Shown here piece by piece: positions 1 to 7,661 of a stretch of DNA of 40,110 nt (its first letter is position 1; every line of letters starts with the position of its first letter). The position numbers and the translations under genes were made by a program. Under the pieces are notes generated by a model. That model saw only the letters and a list, made by a program, of their open reading frames with translations. It searched no databases and was not told where the DNA came from. This stretch comes from Candidatus Fusobacterium pullicola (lineage in GTDB: Bacteria > Fusobacteriota > Fusobacteriia > Fusobacteriales > Fusobacteriaceae): the NCBI GenBank assembly GCA_018883725.1, contig JAHLFN010000058.1:1-40110 (forward strand), read 5' to 3'.

Positions 1-12
1 TAGAAATTAATT

Positions 13-54
13 AAAATAGGGAGCTTTCAACTTTTGTTGAAGACTCCCTATTTT
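13..54 (-). terminator. Rho-independent terminator of nhaC
   Basis: A long hairpin abuts the nhaC stop codon. The arms at 13-31 and 36-54 pair over 19 positions, with one mismatch and one G-U pair, around a TTTT loop. The outer A/T pairs give T-rich tails on both strands, so it may also stop transcription entering from the left. Confidence 0.8.
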
Positions 55-1350
55 CTATTTTTTAATTCTAATAAAAACTAAAGTAAATATTAAAAGTAGT
101 AATTGATACCAAAGTAGAGGAATCAGATCAAAAGGAGATACCTGTTCATTAGCAAAATTTAAAAGTATCAACATTTGAGCTCCATATGGAAGTAATCCTT
201 GAAAAATACATGAAAATATATCTAAAATAGCTGCACTCTCTTTAGGATCTATATCATATTTTTTAGAGATATTTTTTGCAATGGAACCATTAATAATAAT
301 AGCTACTGTATTGTTTGCTACAGCCATATCTGTTACAGATACAAGAAGTCCTATTCCTAATTTGGCAGTTTTTTTACCAATGATTAATTTTTGAATATGC
401 TCAATTAACCATTGTATACCTCCAGCTTTTGTTGTCATAGCAGCAAGTCCTCCAGAAAGAAGAGAAAGTAAAAAAATCTCATTCATTCCTAAAAAACCAT
501 TGTAAATCTCCTTTGAAAGTGAAAGAAGTGTGAAATCTCCATATATAACTCCTATCAAGCCAGCAACAATAATTCCAAATGTAAGAACTATAAAAACATT
601 TAAACCACTAACAGCCATAATTAAAACGCTTATGTATGGTAAAATTTTCAAAAGACTATAATTTAAAACTTCCATATGAGTAACAACTTTAGAAGTTCCA
701 AAAATAAGTAAAAGTATAATTGTTGTAATAGCGGCAGGAACAGCTATATAGGAATTAACTTTGAATTTATCTTTCATCTCTACCCCTTGAGTACGAGTAG
801 CAGCTATTGTAGTATTAGAGATAATAGAAAGGTTATCTCCAAACATAGCTCCTCCCATAACAGCTGCAAGCATAAGAGGTAGTGAAACACCACTCTTTTC
901 AGCTAGTCCTACAGCAATAGGAGCTATAGAGACAATAGAACCAACAGAAGTTCCTGTAGCTGTTGAGATAAAAGAGGCTACTATGAAAATACTAGGAACT
1001 AAGAACTTAACTGGGATGTATGATAGAGCTAGATTCACTGTAGAATCAACTCCACCCATAGTTTTAGCTACACTGGCAAAGGCACCAGCCAAAAGATAGA
1101 TTATACACATAGTTATAATATCTTGATGCCCACACCCCTCTAAGAATACATGAAACTTTTCTTTTATACTTCCTTTAAAAAGAATAAACGCAGAAATAAT
1201 ACCTATAGATACAGCAATAGGTGAAGGAAGTTGATAAAAGGCCATTGAAACCCCTTGAATTTGTAAAAATATACCTACCCCCAAGTAAAAAAGTACAAAT
1301 ATTAGTAATGGAATCAATCCAATAAAACTACTTCTTTCATTATGTATCAT
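55..1350 (-). CDS. nhaC: NhaC-family Na+/H+ antiporter
   Basis: A polytopic inner-membrane protein of 431 residues with about eleven hydrophobic segments. The central stretch with GTSVGS, then GGAMFGDNLS and ISNTTIAATRTQGVEM, is typical of the NhaC antiporter family, which exchanges internal Na+ for external H+. A longer reading frame begins at 1428. The ATG at 1350 is chosen because GGGAGG lies 8 bases upstream and the family homology starts just after it. It sits downstream of citS on the same strand but is separated by a terminator, so it is probably its own transcript. Next to a Na+-driven citrate importer and a Na+-pumping decarboxylase, a role in the Na+ cycle is a fair inference. The ion could also be coupled to a carboxylate or amine, as in some NhaC relatives (malate/lactate antiporters). 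Confidence 0.85.
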   Translation of the reverse strand: MIHNERSSFIGLIPLLIFVLFYLGVGIFLQIQGVSMAFYQLPSPIAVSIGIISAFILFKGSIKEKFHVFLEGCGHQDIITMCIIYLLAGAFASVAKTMGGVDSTVNLALSYIPVKFLVPSIFIVASFISTATGTSVGSIVSIAPIAVGLAEKSGVSLPLMLAAVMGGAMFGDNLSIISNTTIAATRTQGVEMKDKFKVNSYIAVPAAITTIILLLIFGTSKVVTHMEVLNYSLLKILPYISVLIMAVSGLNVFIVLTFGIIVAGLIGVIYGDFTLLSLSKEIYNGFLGMNEIFLLSLLSGGLAAMTTKAGGIQWLIEHIQKLIIGKKTAKLGIGLLVSVTDMAVANNTVAIIINGSIAKNISKKYDIDPKESAAILDIFSCIFQGLLPYGAQMLILLNFANEQVSPFDLIPLLWYQLLLLIFTLVFIRIKK

Positions 1351-1396
1351 TAAACTAAACCTCCCAAGAAAAATTTTAAAATAAAATTTACTCTTC

Positions 1397-1425
1397 AGTT
1401 TATCATTAAATCCAAAAAAATACAA
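1397..1425 (-). promoter_or_regulatory. Possible sigma-70 promoter of nhaC
   Basis: On the minus strand TTGTAT (1425-1420) and TAAACT (1402-1397) are separated by 17 bases, with TGA before the -10 giving an extended -10. It lies 46 bases upstream of the chosen start. The match is moderate in an AT-rich background. Confidence 0.4.
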
Positions 1426-1457
1426 CAATTGTTTGAAAATTTATTTCAAGATTATAT

Positions 1458-1488
1458 AAAAAAGAGACTGAAAAATAATCAGTCTCTA
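1458..1488 (-). terminator. Rho-independent terminator of citS
   Basis: A perfect 9-bp stem (AGAGACTGA at 1463-1471, TCAGTCTCT at 1479-1487) has a 7-base loop and, on the minus strand, a TTTTT tail. It lies 30 bases past the citS stop and separates citS from nhaC. Confidence 0.8.
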
Positions 1489-1517
1489 GATTAGTATAGA
1501 AAAGGCTTCTATTTAAA

Positions 1518-2867
1518 TTAAGCAAATAATCCGAATATAAAAGATCCAAGTATAAGCATCATAGCTCCTCCAACTCTAGAAGAGATTTGAGCAAAAGACA
1601 TTAAATCCATTCTATGAGCAGCTCCTAATACAGCAACATCTCCAGAACCACCCCTATTAGCCATACAAAGTCCAGCTGTTATAGCAGCTTCGATTGGATA
1701 GAACTTCATTTTTTTAGAAACTACCATAATAAATCCAACAGCACCAAAGACAATGGCTAAAGCAATAACAAGATTACCGAAAGTAATAGAATTAATAATC
1801 TCTTGAACATCAGTACCAAATCCTACTGCTCCCATTAAAACCCAAATAGTATATTTTGAGAAGAATGTTTGCATATTTTTAGCTCCAGCTTTTAATGTAG
1901 GAGGAACAATGTTTAACATATTAAGAATAATACAATATATAACAAGAAAAGCAAGTCTATGCATTTCAAAAGATAAACTTAAAGAGCTCCAAAGCATTGC
2001 TGAAATATGAGAAATCATAAATATAACTCCAGTAAATATTAAAGCAGCAGCAAATTCTTTTTGACTAACTTCTAATTTAATTTCTTCATCTTTAACTACT
2101 TCTTTCCCCTCTTCAATAATTAAATTTCCATTTCCAGTAAGTTTTTGATATTTAGATCCTAATTTATTAAGTAAGGCACCTGTTAAGATAGCAATTACAT
2201 TGGCAACTGTAAGAATAGAAATTGCAAAAGCAAACCATTCACTAGCTGGTCTACCAGTTTTTTGAGCCCACATTTCAGACATTGGAATTGCTCCAGCTCC
2301 AGTTCCACCACCCATTATAGGAAGAACGTAATTCATCATGACATCAAGAGGTTTAATACCAAAAATTAAACCAGCTAAAATTCCACAAACACTAGCCCCT
2401 ATAACTCCGATTATAATGAGTGGAATATATCCAGAGATTGCTTTAAATAAAACATTTCTATTAACAGTTAAAACAGAACCTACAACTAATGCTGGAATAA
2501 AAAGCTCTAGAAAATTAACAGGTTGTTTGTCATAAAATGTAGCAATAGATTTTAAAACAGGTTCAGGTACTAATTTATATGTTCCCATTATAGCTGACAT
2601 AAGGAATACAAGTACGGTACCACCACCGATATAATCATTCCAAAACGGAATTCTATCTCCTATTTCACCAAATAATATACCAAATACTGCTAATACAGTA
2701 AAAATAATTAAAAAATTTGGTCTAATAAAAGCAGAAGTTTTACCACCAAATGGACAGTAAACCGAGAAAATTACTACTAATAGTAAAAAAGAAAATATTG
2801 GTAAAGAAAGACCACTCCATTTACTCTCTTTAAGACTAAAAAGTTCAGAAAAATTTTTCTTAGCCAT
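1518..2867 (-). CDS. citS: Na+:citrate symporter, 2-hydroxycarboxylate transporter family
   Basis: A 449-residue inner-membrane transporter, the usual length for CitS/2HCT proteins. It carries both re-entrant-loop motifs of the family: GGGTGAGAIPMSE near the middle and, near the C terminus, a second copy around LCMANRGGSGDVAVLGA, with the GGxG signatures used for Na+ and substrate binding. The reading frame is open to 3023. The ATG at 2867 is preferred because AAGGAG lies 8 bases before it and the upstream frame has no transporter character. It diverges from the oad-cit operon across a 368-base control region, and its promoter carries GTATAC operators shared with the GntR gene. Citrate is the likely substrate given its neighbours. 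Malate (CimH/MaeN type) is the main alternative. Confidence 0.9.
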   Translation of the reverse strand: MAKKNFSELFSLKESKWSGLSLPIFSFLLLVVIFSVYCPFGGKTSAFIRPNFLIIFTVLAVFGILFGEIGDRIPFWNDYIGGGTVLVFLMSAIMGTYKLVPEPVLKSIATFYDKQPVNFLELFIPALVVGSVLTVNRNVLFKAISGYIPLIIIGVIGASVCGILAGLIFGIKPLDVMMNYVLPIMGGGTGAGAIPMSEMWAQKTGRPASEWFAFAISILTVANVIAILTGALLNKLGSKYQKLTGNGNLIIEEGKEVVKDEEIKLEVSQKEFAAALIFTGVIFMISHISAMLWSSLSLSFEMHRLAFLVIYCIILNMLNIVPPTLKAGAKNMQTFFSKYTIWVLMGAVGFGTDVQEIINSITFGNLVIALAIVFGAVGFIMVVSKKMKFYPIEAAITAGLCMANRGGSGDVAVLGAAHRMDLMSFAQISSRVGGAMMLILGSFIFGLFA

Positions 2868-2966
2868 AGAAACACTCCTTTTTAAATAAAATAGTTTTAT
2901 CCCGTTGAGATTTTGGGAATAAATTTGCATATGGTAATATGCCAAGTTATTATATAGATATAGTAC

Positions 2967-3005
2967 TCTGTATACAAAAATATATCTTATTATACAGTAT
3001 ACATT
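2967..3005. promoter_or_regulatory. Pair of GTATAC operators on the citS promoter
   Basis: Site A is TGTATACA (2969-2976). Site B is AGTATACA (2996-3003). Site B falls between the proposed -35 and -10 of citS and site A lies just downstream of the -10. The core equals that at the oadA promoter and the gntR promoter, and fits the GT-N2-AC half-site pattern bound by FadR-type GntR regulators. Regulator identity is inferred from this sharing. Confidence 0.65.
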
Positions 3006-3016
3006 ATTTTTGTTAA
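2989..3016 (-). promoter_or_regulatory. citS promoter
   Basis: On the minus strand TTAACA (3016-3011) and a perfect TATAAT (2994-2989) are 16 bases apart, about 120 bases upstream of the citS start. The spacer contains an operator core (GTATAC at 2997-3002), which suggests that regulator binding excludes RNA polymerase. Confidence 0.6.
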
Positions 3017-3099
3017 AAGTCAATGTTTTTTTGTTTTATATGCAACCCTATTGATCTAATATAATATTAATACAACGTAAAAAGAGAAAACAAAAGATA

Positions 3100-3128
3100 T
3101 TGACAAATAAAAATATATGTAATATAAT
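3100..3128 (+). promoter_or_regulatory. oadA-citF operon promoter
   Basis: A consensus sigma-70 promoter: TTGACA at 3100-3105, a 17-base spacer and TATAAT at 3123-3128. It predicts a start near 3135 and a leader of about 100 bases before oadA. The GTATAC operator at 3141-3159 lies just downstream of the predicted start, the placement of a repressor site. Confidence 0.8.
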
Positions 3129-3140
3129 CATATTATTATA

Positions 3141-3159
3141 ATTGTATACAATATACAAT
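3141..3159. promoter_or_regulatory. GntR-type operator in the oadA leader
   Basis: ATTGTATACAAT (3141-3152) is a perfect 12-base palindrome. It overlaps a second inverted repeat, TTGTATA-CAA-TATACAA (3142-3158). The TGTATACA core matches the palindrome on the gntR promoter at 11299-11322. Its position, about 6-24 bases past the predicted transcription start, favours repression. Confidence 0.7.
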
Positions 3160-3235
3160 AATAAAAATATAATGTAATTTAAAAGTCAATAAATATTTAA
3201 ATTAAAAGAATTTAAAGAATTAAAGGAGGAAATAG

Positions 3236-4609
3236 ATGAAGTTAAAGATAACAGAGACTTCGCTAAGAGATGGGCATCAGTCTTTAATAGCTACAAGACT
3301 AAAAACTGAAGAAATACTTCCTATTTTAGAAAAAATGGATAATGTAGGATATTATTCATTAGAGGTTTGGGGAGGGGCAACATTTGATGCATGTATTAGA
3401 TTTTTAAATGAAGATCCTTGGGAAAGATTGAGAGCGATAAGAGCTAGGGTAAAAAAAACAAAACTACAAATGTTAATAAGAGGGCAGAACTTATTAGGAT
3501 ATAAACACTATGCTGATGATGTAGTGGAAGAATTTGTAAAGAAATCTATTGAGAATGGAATTGACATAATAAGAGCTTTTGATGCATTAAATGACTATAG
3601 AAATTTAGAAGCTACAATTAAAGCTGTGAAAAAATATAAAGGGCATTGTCAAGGATGTATAGCTTATACAACAAGTGACGTACATACAATAGATTATTAT
3701 GTAAAAAAAGTTTTAGAATTAGAAAAAATGGAAGTAGATTCTGTTTGTATTAAAGATATGGCTGGGATATTGCTTCCAGAAACTGGTGCTGAATTAATAA
3801 AAAGAATAAAAAATGTGACAAAGTTACCAATTGAATTGCATACTCACTGTACAGGAGGAATAGCTGAAATTTTGTATATGAAAGCAATAGAAGCTGGTGT
3901 TGATATAATAGATACAGCAATCTCACCTTTTTCAGGAGGAACAAGTCAACCAGCAACTGAAGTCTTTGCACAATTATTAAAAGGAACAGAGAGAGATCCA
4001 AAACTTAATTTAGAACTATTAGGAGAGATAGCAGACTATTTTAAACCTATAAAAGAAAAATATAGAATTGAAGGAATATTAAATCCAAAAGTTATGGATA
4101 CAGAACCTAAAACATTAGCTTATCAAGTACCAGGTGGAATGTTATCAAATTTAATGTCTCAACTAGAACAGCAAAAAGCTTTAGATAAATATGAAGATGT
4201 TTTAAGAGAAATTCCTAGAGTAAGAAAAGATTTAGGTTATCCACCATTAGTTACACCATTATCACAGATGGTAGGGACGCAAGCTGTATTTAATGTACTT
4301 TTAGGAGAAAGATATAAGGTAGTACCAAAGGAAATAAGAGACTATGTATCTGGATTATATGGAAAGTCTCCAGCACCAATAGATTTAGAAATTCAAAAGA
4401 AAATAATAGGAGATAAAGAACCATTAAAATGTAGACCTGCTGATTTAATAGCTCCAGAAATGGAAAAATTAACAGCTGAGATAAAAGGACTTGCTAAAAC
4501 AACAGAAGATGTGTTGATGTATGCATTATTTCCTGAAAATGCTAAGAAATTTTTAGAAAATAGAGATAAACCTCAAGTAGAAGAGTATGAAATAAATTTA
4601 TTTGTATAG
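3236..4609 (+). CDS. oadA: Oxaloacetate decarboxylase alpha subunit (carboxyltransferase)
   Basis: The cytoplasmic carboxyltransferase subunit, which moves CO2 from oxaloacetate to biotin and releases pyruvate. The 457-residue protein starts with ETSLRDGHQSL, the pyruvate-carboxyltransferase barrel signature. KDMAGILLPETG and ELHTHCTGG supply the metal-binding and catalytic lysine/histidine regions. The C-terminal part has the conserved GGMLSNL and YGKSPAPI segments of the PYC/OAD domain. It stops before any biotin-attachment domain, unlike the roughly 590-residue Klebsiella OadA; biotin is carried by a separate gene at 4949. The start has AAGGAGG 6 bases upstream. It is the first gene of the oad-cit operon. 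Confidence 0.95.
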   Translation: MKLKITETSLRDGHQSLIATRLKTEEILPILEKMDNVGYYSLEVWGGATFDACIRFLNEDPWERLRAIRARVKKTKLQMLIRGQNLLGYKHYADDVVEEFVKKSIENGIDIIRAFDALNDYRNLEATIKAVKKYKGHCQGCIAYTTSDVHTIDYYVKKVLELEKMEVDSVCIKDMAGILLPETGAELIKRIKNVTKLPIELHTHCTGGIAEILYMKAIEAGVDIIDTAISPFSGGTSQPATEVFAQLLKGTERDPKLNLELLGEIADYFKPIKEKYRIEGILNPKVMDTEPKTLAYQVPGGMLSNLMSQLEQQKALDKYEDVLREIPRVRKDLGYPPLVTPLSQMVGTQAVFNVLLGERYKVVPKEIRDYVSGLYGKSPAPIDLEIQKKIIGDKEPLKCRPADLIAPEMEKLTAEIKGLAKTTEDVLMYALFPENAKKFLENRDKPQVEEYEINLFV

Positions 4610-4622
4610 AGGAGGAAGAGTA

Positions 4623-4940
4623 GTGGATATAAATATGAGTTTTTTCCAAGGGCTTCAACTTTCAATAATATCAATGTTAATAGTATTTGGATTACTATAT
4701 GCTATTTCATTAGTATTAAGTGCTTTTAGATTAGTATTTAAAGAAAGTAAAGAGATAAAGGAAATTATAGAAAAAAAAGTTTCTATACCAGTTAAAGAAG
4801 TTGTAAACTCAAAGGGAATAAGTTTTGAAGAGCTGGAAAAGGATCAAGATATGCTAGTGGCCGCAATGGTTGCTTCTATGGAAGCTGCAGGAGAAAATAA
4901 AGTAAATAATTTTAAAATTGTTAAAATAAGACAGATATAG
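4623..4940 (+). CDS. oadG: Oxaloacetate decarboxylase gamma subunit (OadG/OadH type)
   Basis: A small membrane protein of 105 residues with one N-terminal hydrophobic helix (about residues 11-35: LSIISMLIVFGLLYAISLVL) followed by a charged, helical tail, the form of OadG, which assembles and stabilises the decarboxylase complex. A GTG start at 4623 is chosen because AGGAGG ends 7 bases upstream. The frame is also open from a TTG at 4602 inside oadA, and an ATG at 4635 is a weaker alternative. The segment DQDMLVAAMVASMEAA resembles the conserved region of OadG_gamma proteins. In lactic acid bacteria the comparable subunit is called OadH. Confidence 0.8.
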   Translation: MDINMSFFQGLQLSIISMLIVFGLLYAISLVLSAFRLVFKESKEIKEIIEKKVSIPVKEVVNSKGISFEELEKDQDMLVAAMVASMEAAGENKVNNFKIVKIRQI

Positions 4941-4948
4941 GAGGAGAA

Positions 4949-5296
4949 ATGAAAAAGATATATAAAGTAAAAGTCAACGGGAAAGTATATGAGGTAGAAT
5001 TAGAAGAAGTAAAAACAGTAGAGGGAAAAATAGTAACTGAAACAAAAGAGGTAAAAGTAGCTCCAACAATTCCGGTAGCAACAAGTGGAGAAAAAATAGA
5101 AGCACCAATGCCAGGTGTAATAGTTGATATTAAAGTAAAAGTAGGAGATACAGTAAAAGACGGAGATTTAGTAGCAGTTTTAGAAGCTATGAAAATGGAA
5201 ACAGAGATATTTTCTTCAAAAGCAGGAGTAGTATCAGCTATTAATGTTTCTAAAGGATCACAAGTAGAATTAGGAGATGCAATAATAACTTTATAA
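4949..5296 (+). CDS. Biotin carrier subunit of oxaloacetate decarboxylase
   Basis: A 115-residue biotinyl protein. The C-terminal lipoyl/biotinyl domain contains EAMKMETEI, in which the lysine between the methionines is biotinylated. The N-terminal 35 residues (KIYKVKVNGKVYEVELEE) match the start of OadA-tail and glutaconyl-CoA decarboxylase gamma carriers. The two parts are joined by a short linker, PTIPVATSGEK, instead of the long Ala/Pro linker seen in many relatives. It ferries carboxybiotin from OadA to the membrane subunit OadB. It lies 8 bases after oadG with GGAGG ahead. The equivalent in Enterococcus is named OadD; symbol left blank because naming varies. Confidence 0.9.
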   Translation: MKKIYKVKVNGKVYEVELEEVKTVEGKIVTETKEVKVAPTIPVATSGEKIEAPMPGVIVDIKVKVGDTVKDGDLVAVLEAMKMETEIFSSKAGVVSAINVSKGSQVELGDAIITL

Positions 5297-5314
5297 TAAA
5301 AGAGGAGGAAAAAA

Positions 5315-6424
5315 ATGCTTAATATATTGATAGATTTTATAGGAAGCACGGGTTTTTCAGCTTTGACTTATAAAGAGATAATAATGATAATGATATCTTG
5401 TGCATTTCTATATTTAGCAATAAAAAAGGGGTATGAACCATATCTATTAATACCAATAGCAACAGGAATGTTACTAGTAAATTTACCTTTAGCAGAATTA
5501 ATGGATAAAGGGGGATTAATTTATTACTTATATAAAGGAACAGAGCTAGGAATATATCCACCATTGATATTTTTATGTGTAGGAGCTGGAACAGATTTTG
5601 GACCATTGATAGCAAATCCAAAAAGTATATTGTTAGGTGCAGCAGCACAATTAGGAATATTCTTTTCATTTTTAGGAGCAATAGCATTAGGTTTTACAGG
5701 GCCAGAAGCGGCATCAATAGGAATAATAGGGGGAGCAGATGGACCAACAGCTATTTATTTAACTTCTCAATTAGCACCAAACCTATTAGGACCAATAGCT
5801 TTAGCAGCATACTCTTATATGGCATTAGTTCCAATAATACAACCACCAATAATAAGATTGCTTACAACTAAAGAAGAAAGAAAGATAAAGATGGAACAAG
5901 CAAGGGTAGTAACAAAAAATGAAAAAATTGTTTTTCCAATAATTGTAATGGTTTTAGTTTCTTTATTATTACCGAGTGCTGCATCATTGATAGGAATGTT
6001 GATGTTTGGAAATTTAATTAAAGAATCTGGAGTAGTTCCCAAATTAGCAGATACAGCTACAAATACAATGATGTATATGATAACAATAATACTAGGTTTA
6101 ACAGTAGGAGCAAAAGCGAATGCGGAAGCTTTTTTAAATCCACAAACTTTAAAAATAATAGTATTAGGATTAATAGCATTCTCTGTAGGAACAGCTGGGG
6201 GGGTATTATTTGGAAAGATAATGTGTAAATTATCAGGTGGTAAAATAAATCCAATGATAGGAGCAGCAGGAGTATCAGCGGTACCTATGGCAGCAAGAGT
6301 AGTACAAAAAGTTGGACAGGAAGAAAATCCTTCAAATTTCTTATTGATGCATGCTATGGGACCAAATGTAGCAGGAGTAATAGGGTCAGCAGTTGCAGCT
6401 GGAATATTATTAAATGTATTCTAG
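5315..6424 (+). CDS. oadB: Oxaloacetate decarboxylase beta subunit, Na+ pump
   Basis: The integral membrane subunit that decarboxylates carboxybiotin and exports Na+. The 369-residue protein has about nine to eleven hydrophobic segments and the OadB/GcdB/MmdB signatures: [13 protein letters not shown], the essential Asp region [13 protein letters not shown], and [20 protein letters not shown] near the C terminus. It is preceded by GAGGAGG, 18 bases after the biotin carrier gene. Family members acting on oxaloacetate, methylmalonyl-CoA and glutaconyl-CoA are close; the adjoining oadA and citrate lyase genes decide for oxaloacetate. Confidence 0.95.
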   Translation: MLNILIDFIGSTGFSALTYKEIIMIMISCAFLYLAIKKGYEPYLLIPIATGMLLVNLPLAELMDKGGLIYYLYKGTELGIYPPLIFLCVGAGTDFGPLIANPKSILLGAAAQLGIFFSFLGAIALGFTGPEAASIGIIGGADGPTAIYLTSQLAPNLLGPIALAAYSYMALVPIIQPPIIRLLTTKEERKIKMEQARVVTKNEKIVFPIIVMVLVSLLLPSAASLIGMLMFGNLIKESGVVPKLADTATNTMMYMITIILGLTVGAKANAEAFLNPQTLKIIVLGLIAFSVGTAGGVLFGKIMCKLSGGKINPMIGAAGVSAVPMAARVVQKVGQEENPSNFLLMHAMGPNVAGVIGSAVAAGILLNVF

Positions 6425-6500
6425 ATAAAATTTTAAAGTGGAATTTAAATTGATTTTAAGATAAAATAGATAAAAAGTTTGATGATAAGGAGAAATGAAA

Positions 6501-6764
6501 ATGATAGGAGTTTGTGGTAATGAAAAAGACTCTGATGTTATTGTAACTGTAGATTTAAATAATACAGGTATTGAAATAGTAATAGAGTCAAAGTTAAAAA
6601 AAATGTTTGGAAAATTGATGGAAAAAGCAGTAAGAGAAGTTCTTGAAGATATGAAAGTAGAAAATGCAAAAGTTTTAGTTCAAGATTTTGGAGCTCTTGA
6701 CTTTGTAATAAAAGGAAGAACAAGAACTGCAGTAAGAAGAGCAATGGCAGGGGAGGTTAAATAA
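6501..6764 (+). CDS. citD: Citrate lyase acyl carrier (gamma) subunit
   Basis: An 87-residue acyl carrier of citrate lyase, which carries the phosphoribosyl-dephospho-CoA group. NNTGIEIVIES, FGKLMEKAVREVLEDM and the closing DFGALDFVIKGRTRTAVRRA match CitD. Two in-frame ATGs are present. The second (6501) has AAGGAG 8 bases upstream, whereas the first (6495) would leave only 2 bases. In Klebsiella and E. coli the modified serine lies in ESSDV/ESGDV. Here the motif reads KDSDV, so the only nearby serine is one position later; see findings. Its stop overlaps the citE start by one base. Confidence 0.9.
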   Translation: MIGVCGNEKDSDVIVTVDLNNTGIEIVIESKLKKMFGKLMEKAVREVLEDMKVENAKVLVQDFGALDFVIKGRTRTAVRRAMAGEVK

Positions 6765-7645
6765 TGGAAAAAAGAGCAAGAAGAACTATGATGTTTGCAC
6801 CAGCAAATAATCCTAAGATGTTAGTAACAGCTCATCTTTATGGACCAGATTGTGTTTTATTTGACTTAGAAGATGCTGTAAAATATGCTGAGAAAGATGC
6901 TGCAAGAGATCTACTAGCAGAAGCTTTAAAAGTAGTAGATTATGGAGATACAGAGATTTTTGCTAGAATTAATCCTTTAAGTACAGAGTTTGGAAAAGAT
7001 GATGTAAGAGTATTAGTACCAGCAGGACTTAGAAAAATGAGATTGGCTATGTGTGAAAAACCAGAGCAAGTAAAAGAGTTAGATGAATTACTAACTGAAG
7101 TAGAAAAAGAACATGGAATAGAAATAGGAAGTTGTAAAATACAATGTTCATTAGAAACACCATTAGCAATAATGAATGCAGTTAGTATAGCTACTGCTTC
7201 ACCAAGAGTAGTATCAATATCATTTGGTGCTGAAGATTTTACAAGAACTCTTGGAGCTGAGAGAACAAAAGAGGGAAAAGAGATTTTCATGGCAAGAAGT
7301 ATGGTAGTGATGGCAGCTGCAATAGCTGGAGTTGATGCTATAGATACAGTATGGGCAGATTTAGATGATGAAGAAGGATTTAGAGAAGAGGTAAAAACAT
7401 CTTTAAATATGGGGTTTGCAGGTAAATCATGTATACATCCTTCTCAAGTAAAAATAGTACATGAAATTTTTACTCCTTCTAAAGAAGAATTAGAAAAGTC
7501 ATTAGAAATTGTAAAAGCTGCAGAAGCTGCAGATATAAGTAAGGGTGGAGTAATAACTGTTAATGGGAAAATGGTAGATATTCCAGTTATAGCAAAAGCT
7601 GAAAAAGTTGTAAGATTAGCTAAGAGTGCAGGAATGATAAAGTAG
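6764..7645 (+). CDS. citE: Citrate lyase beta subunit (citryl-ACP lyase)
   Basis: A 293-residue TIM-barrel lyase that cleaves citryl-ACP to acetyl-ACP and oxaloacetate. It begins RRTMMFAPANNPKML, followed by FDLEDAV (metal-binding acidic residues), ARINP, the SLETPLAIMNA strand, SFGAEDFTRTLG and GKSCIHPSQV, all standard for CitE and the HpcH/HpaI fold. Length is normal. It is translationally coupled to citD (TAATG overlap) and followed by citF 16 bases on. Confidence 0.97.
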   Translation: MEKRARRTMMFAPANNPKMLVTAHLYGPDCVLFDLEDAVKYAEKDAARDLLAEALKVVDYGDTEIFARINPLSTEFGKDDVRVLVPAGLRKMRLAMCEKPEQVKELDELLTEVEKEHGIEIGSCKIQCSLETPLAIMNAVSIATASPRVVSISFGAEDFTRTLGAERTKEGKEIFMARSMVVMAAAIAGVDAIDTVWADLDDEEGFREEVKTSLNMGFAGKSCIHPSQVKIVHEIFTPSKEELEKSLEIVKAAEAADISKGGVITVNGKMVDIPVIAKAEKVVRLAKSAGMIK

Positions 7646-7661
7646 TTAGGAGGAGAATAAG

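Noticed and set aside
2338-2535. 65-residue plus-strand open frame inside citS
   Set aside because: It is antisense to a well-supported transporter gene, has no ribosome site and no recognisable family; a shadow of the coding frame.
4921-5349. 142-residue minus-strand open frame over the biotin carrier gene
   Set aside because: It overlaps fully a biotinyl-domain gene with EAMKMET; the frame reflects A-rich codons on the other strand.
7429-7438. GTATAC core inside citE
   Set aside because: The extended match is short, it lies within coding sequence and away from any promoter; expected by chance in AT-rich DNA.
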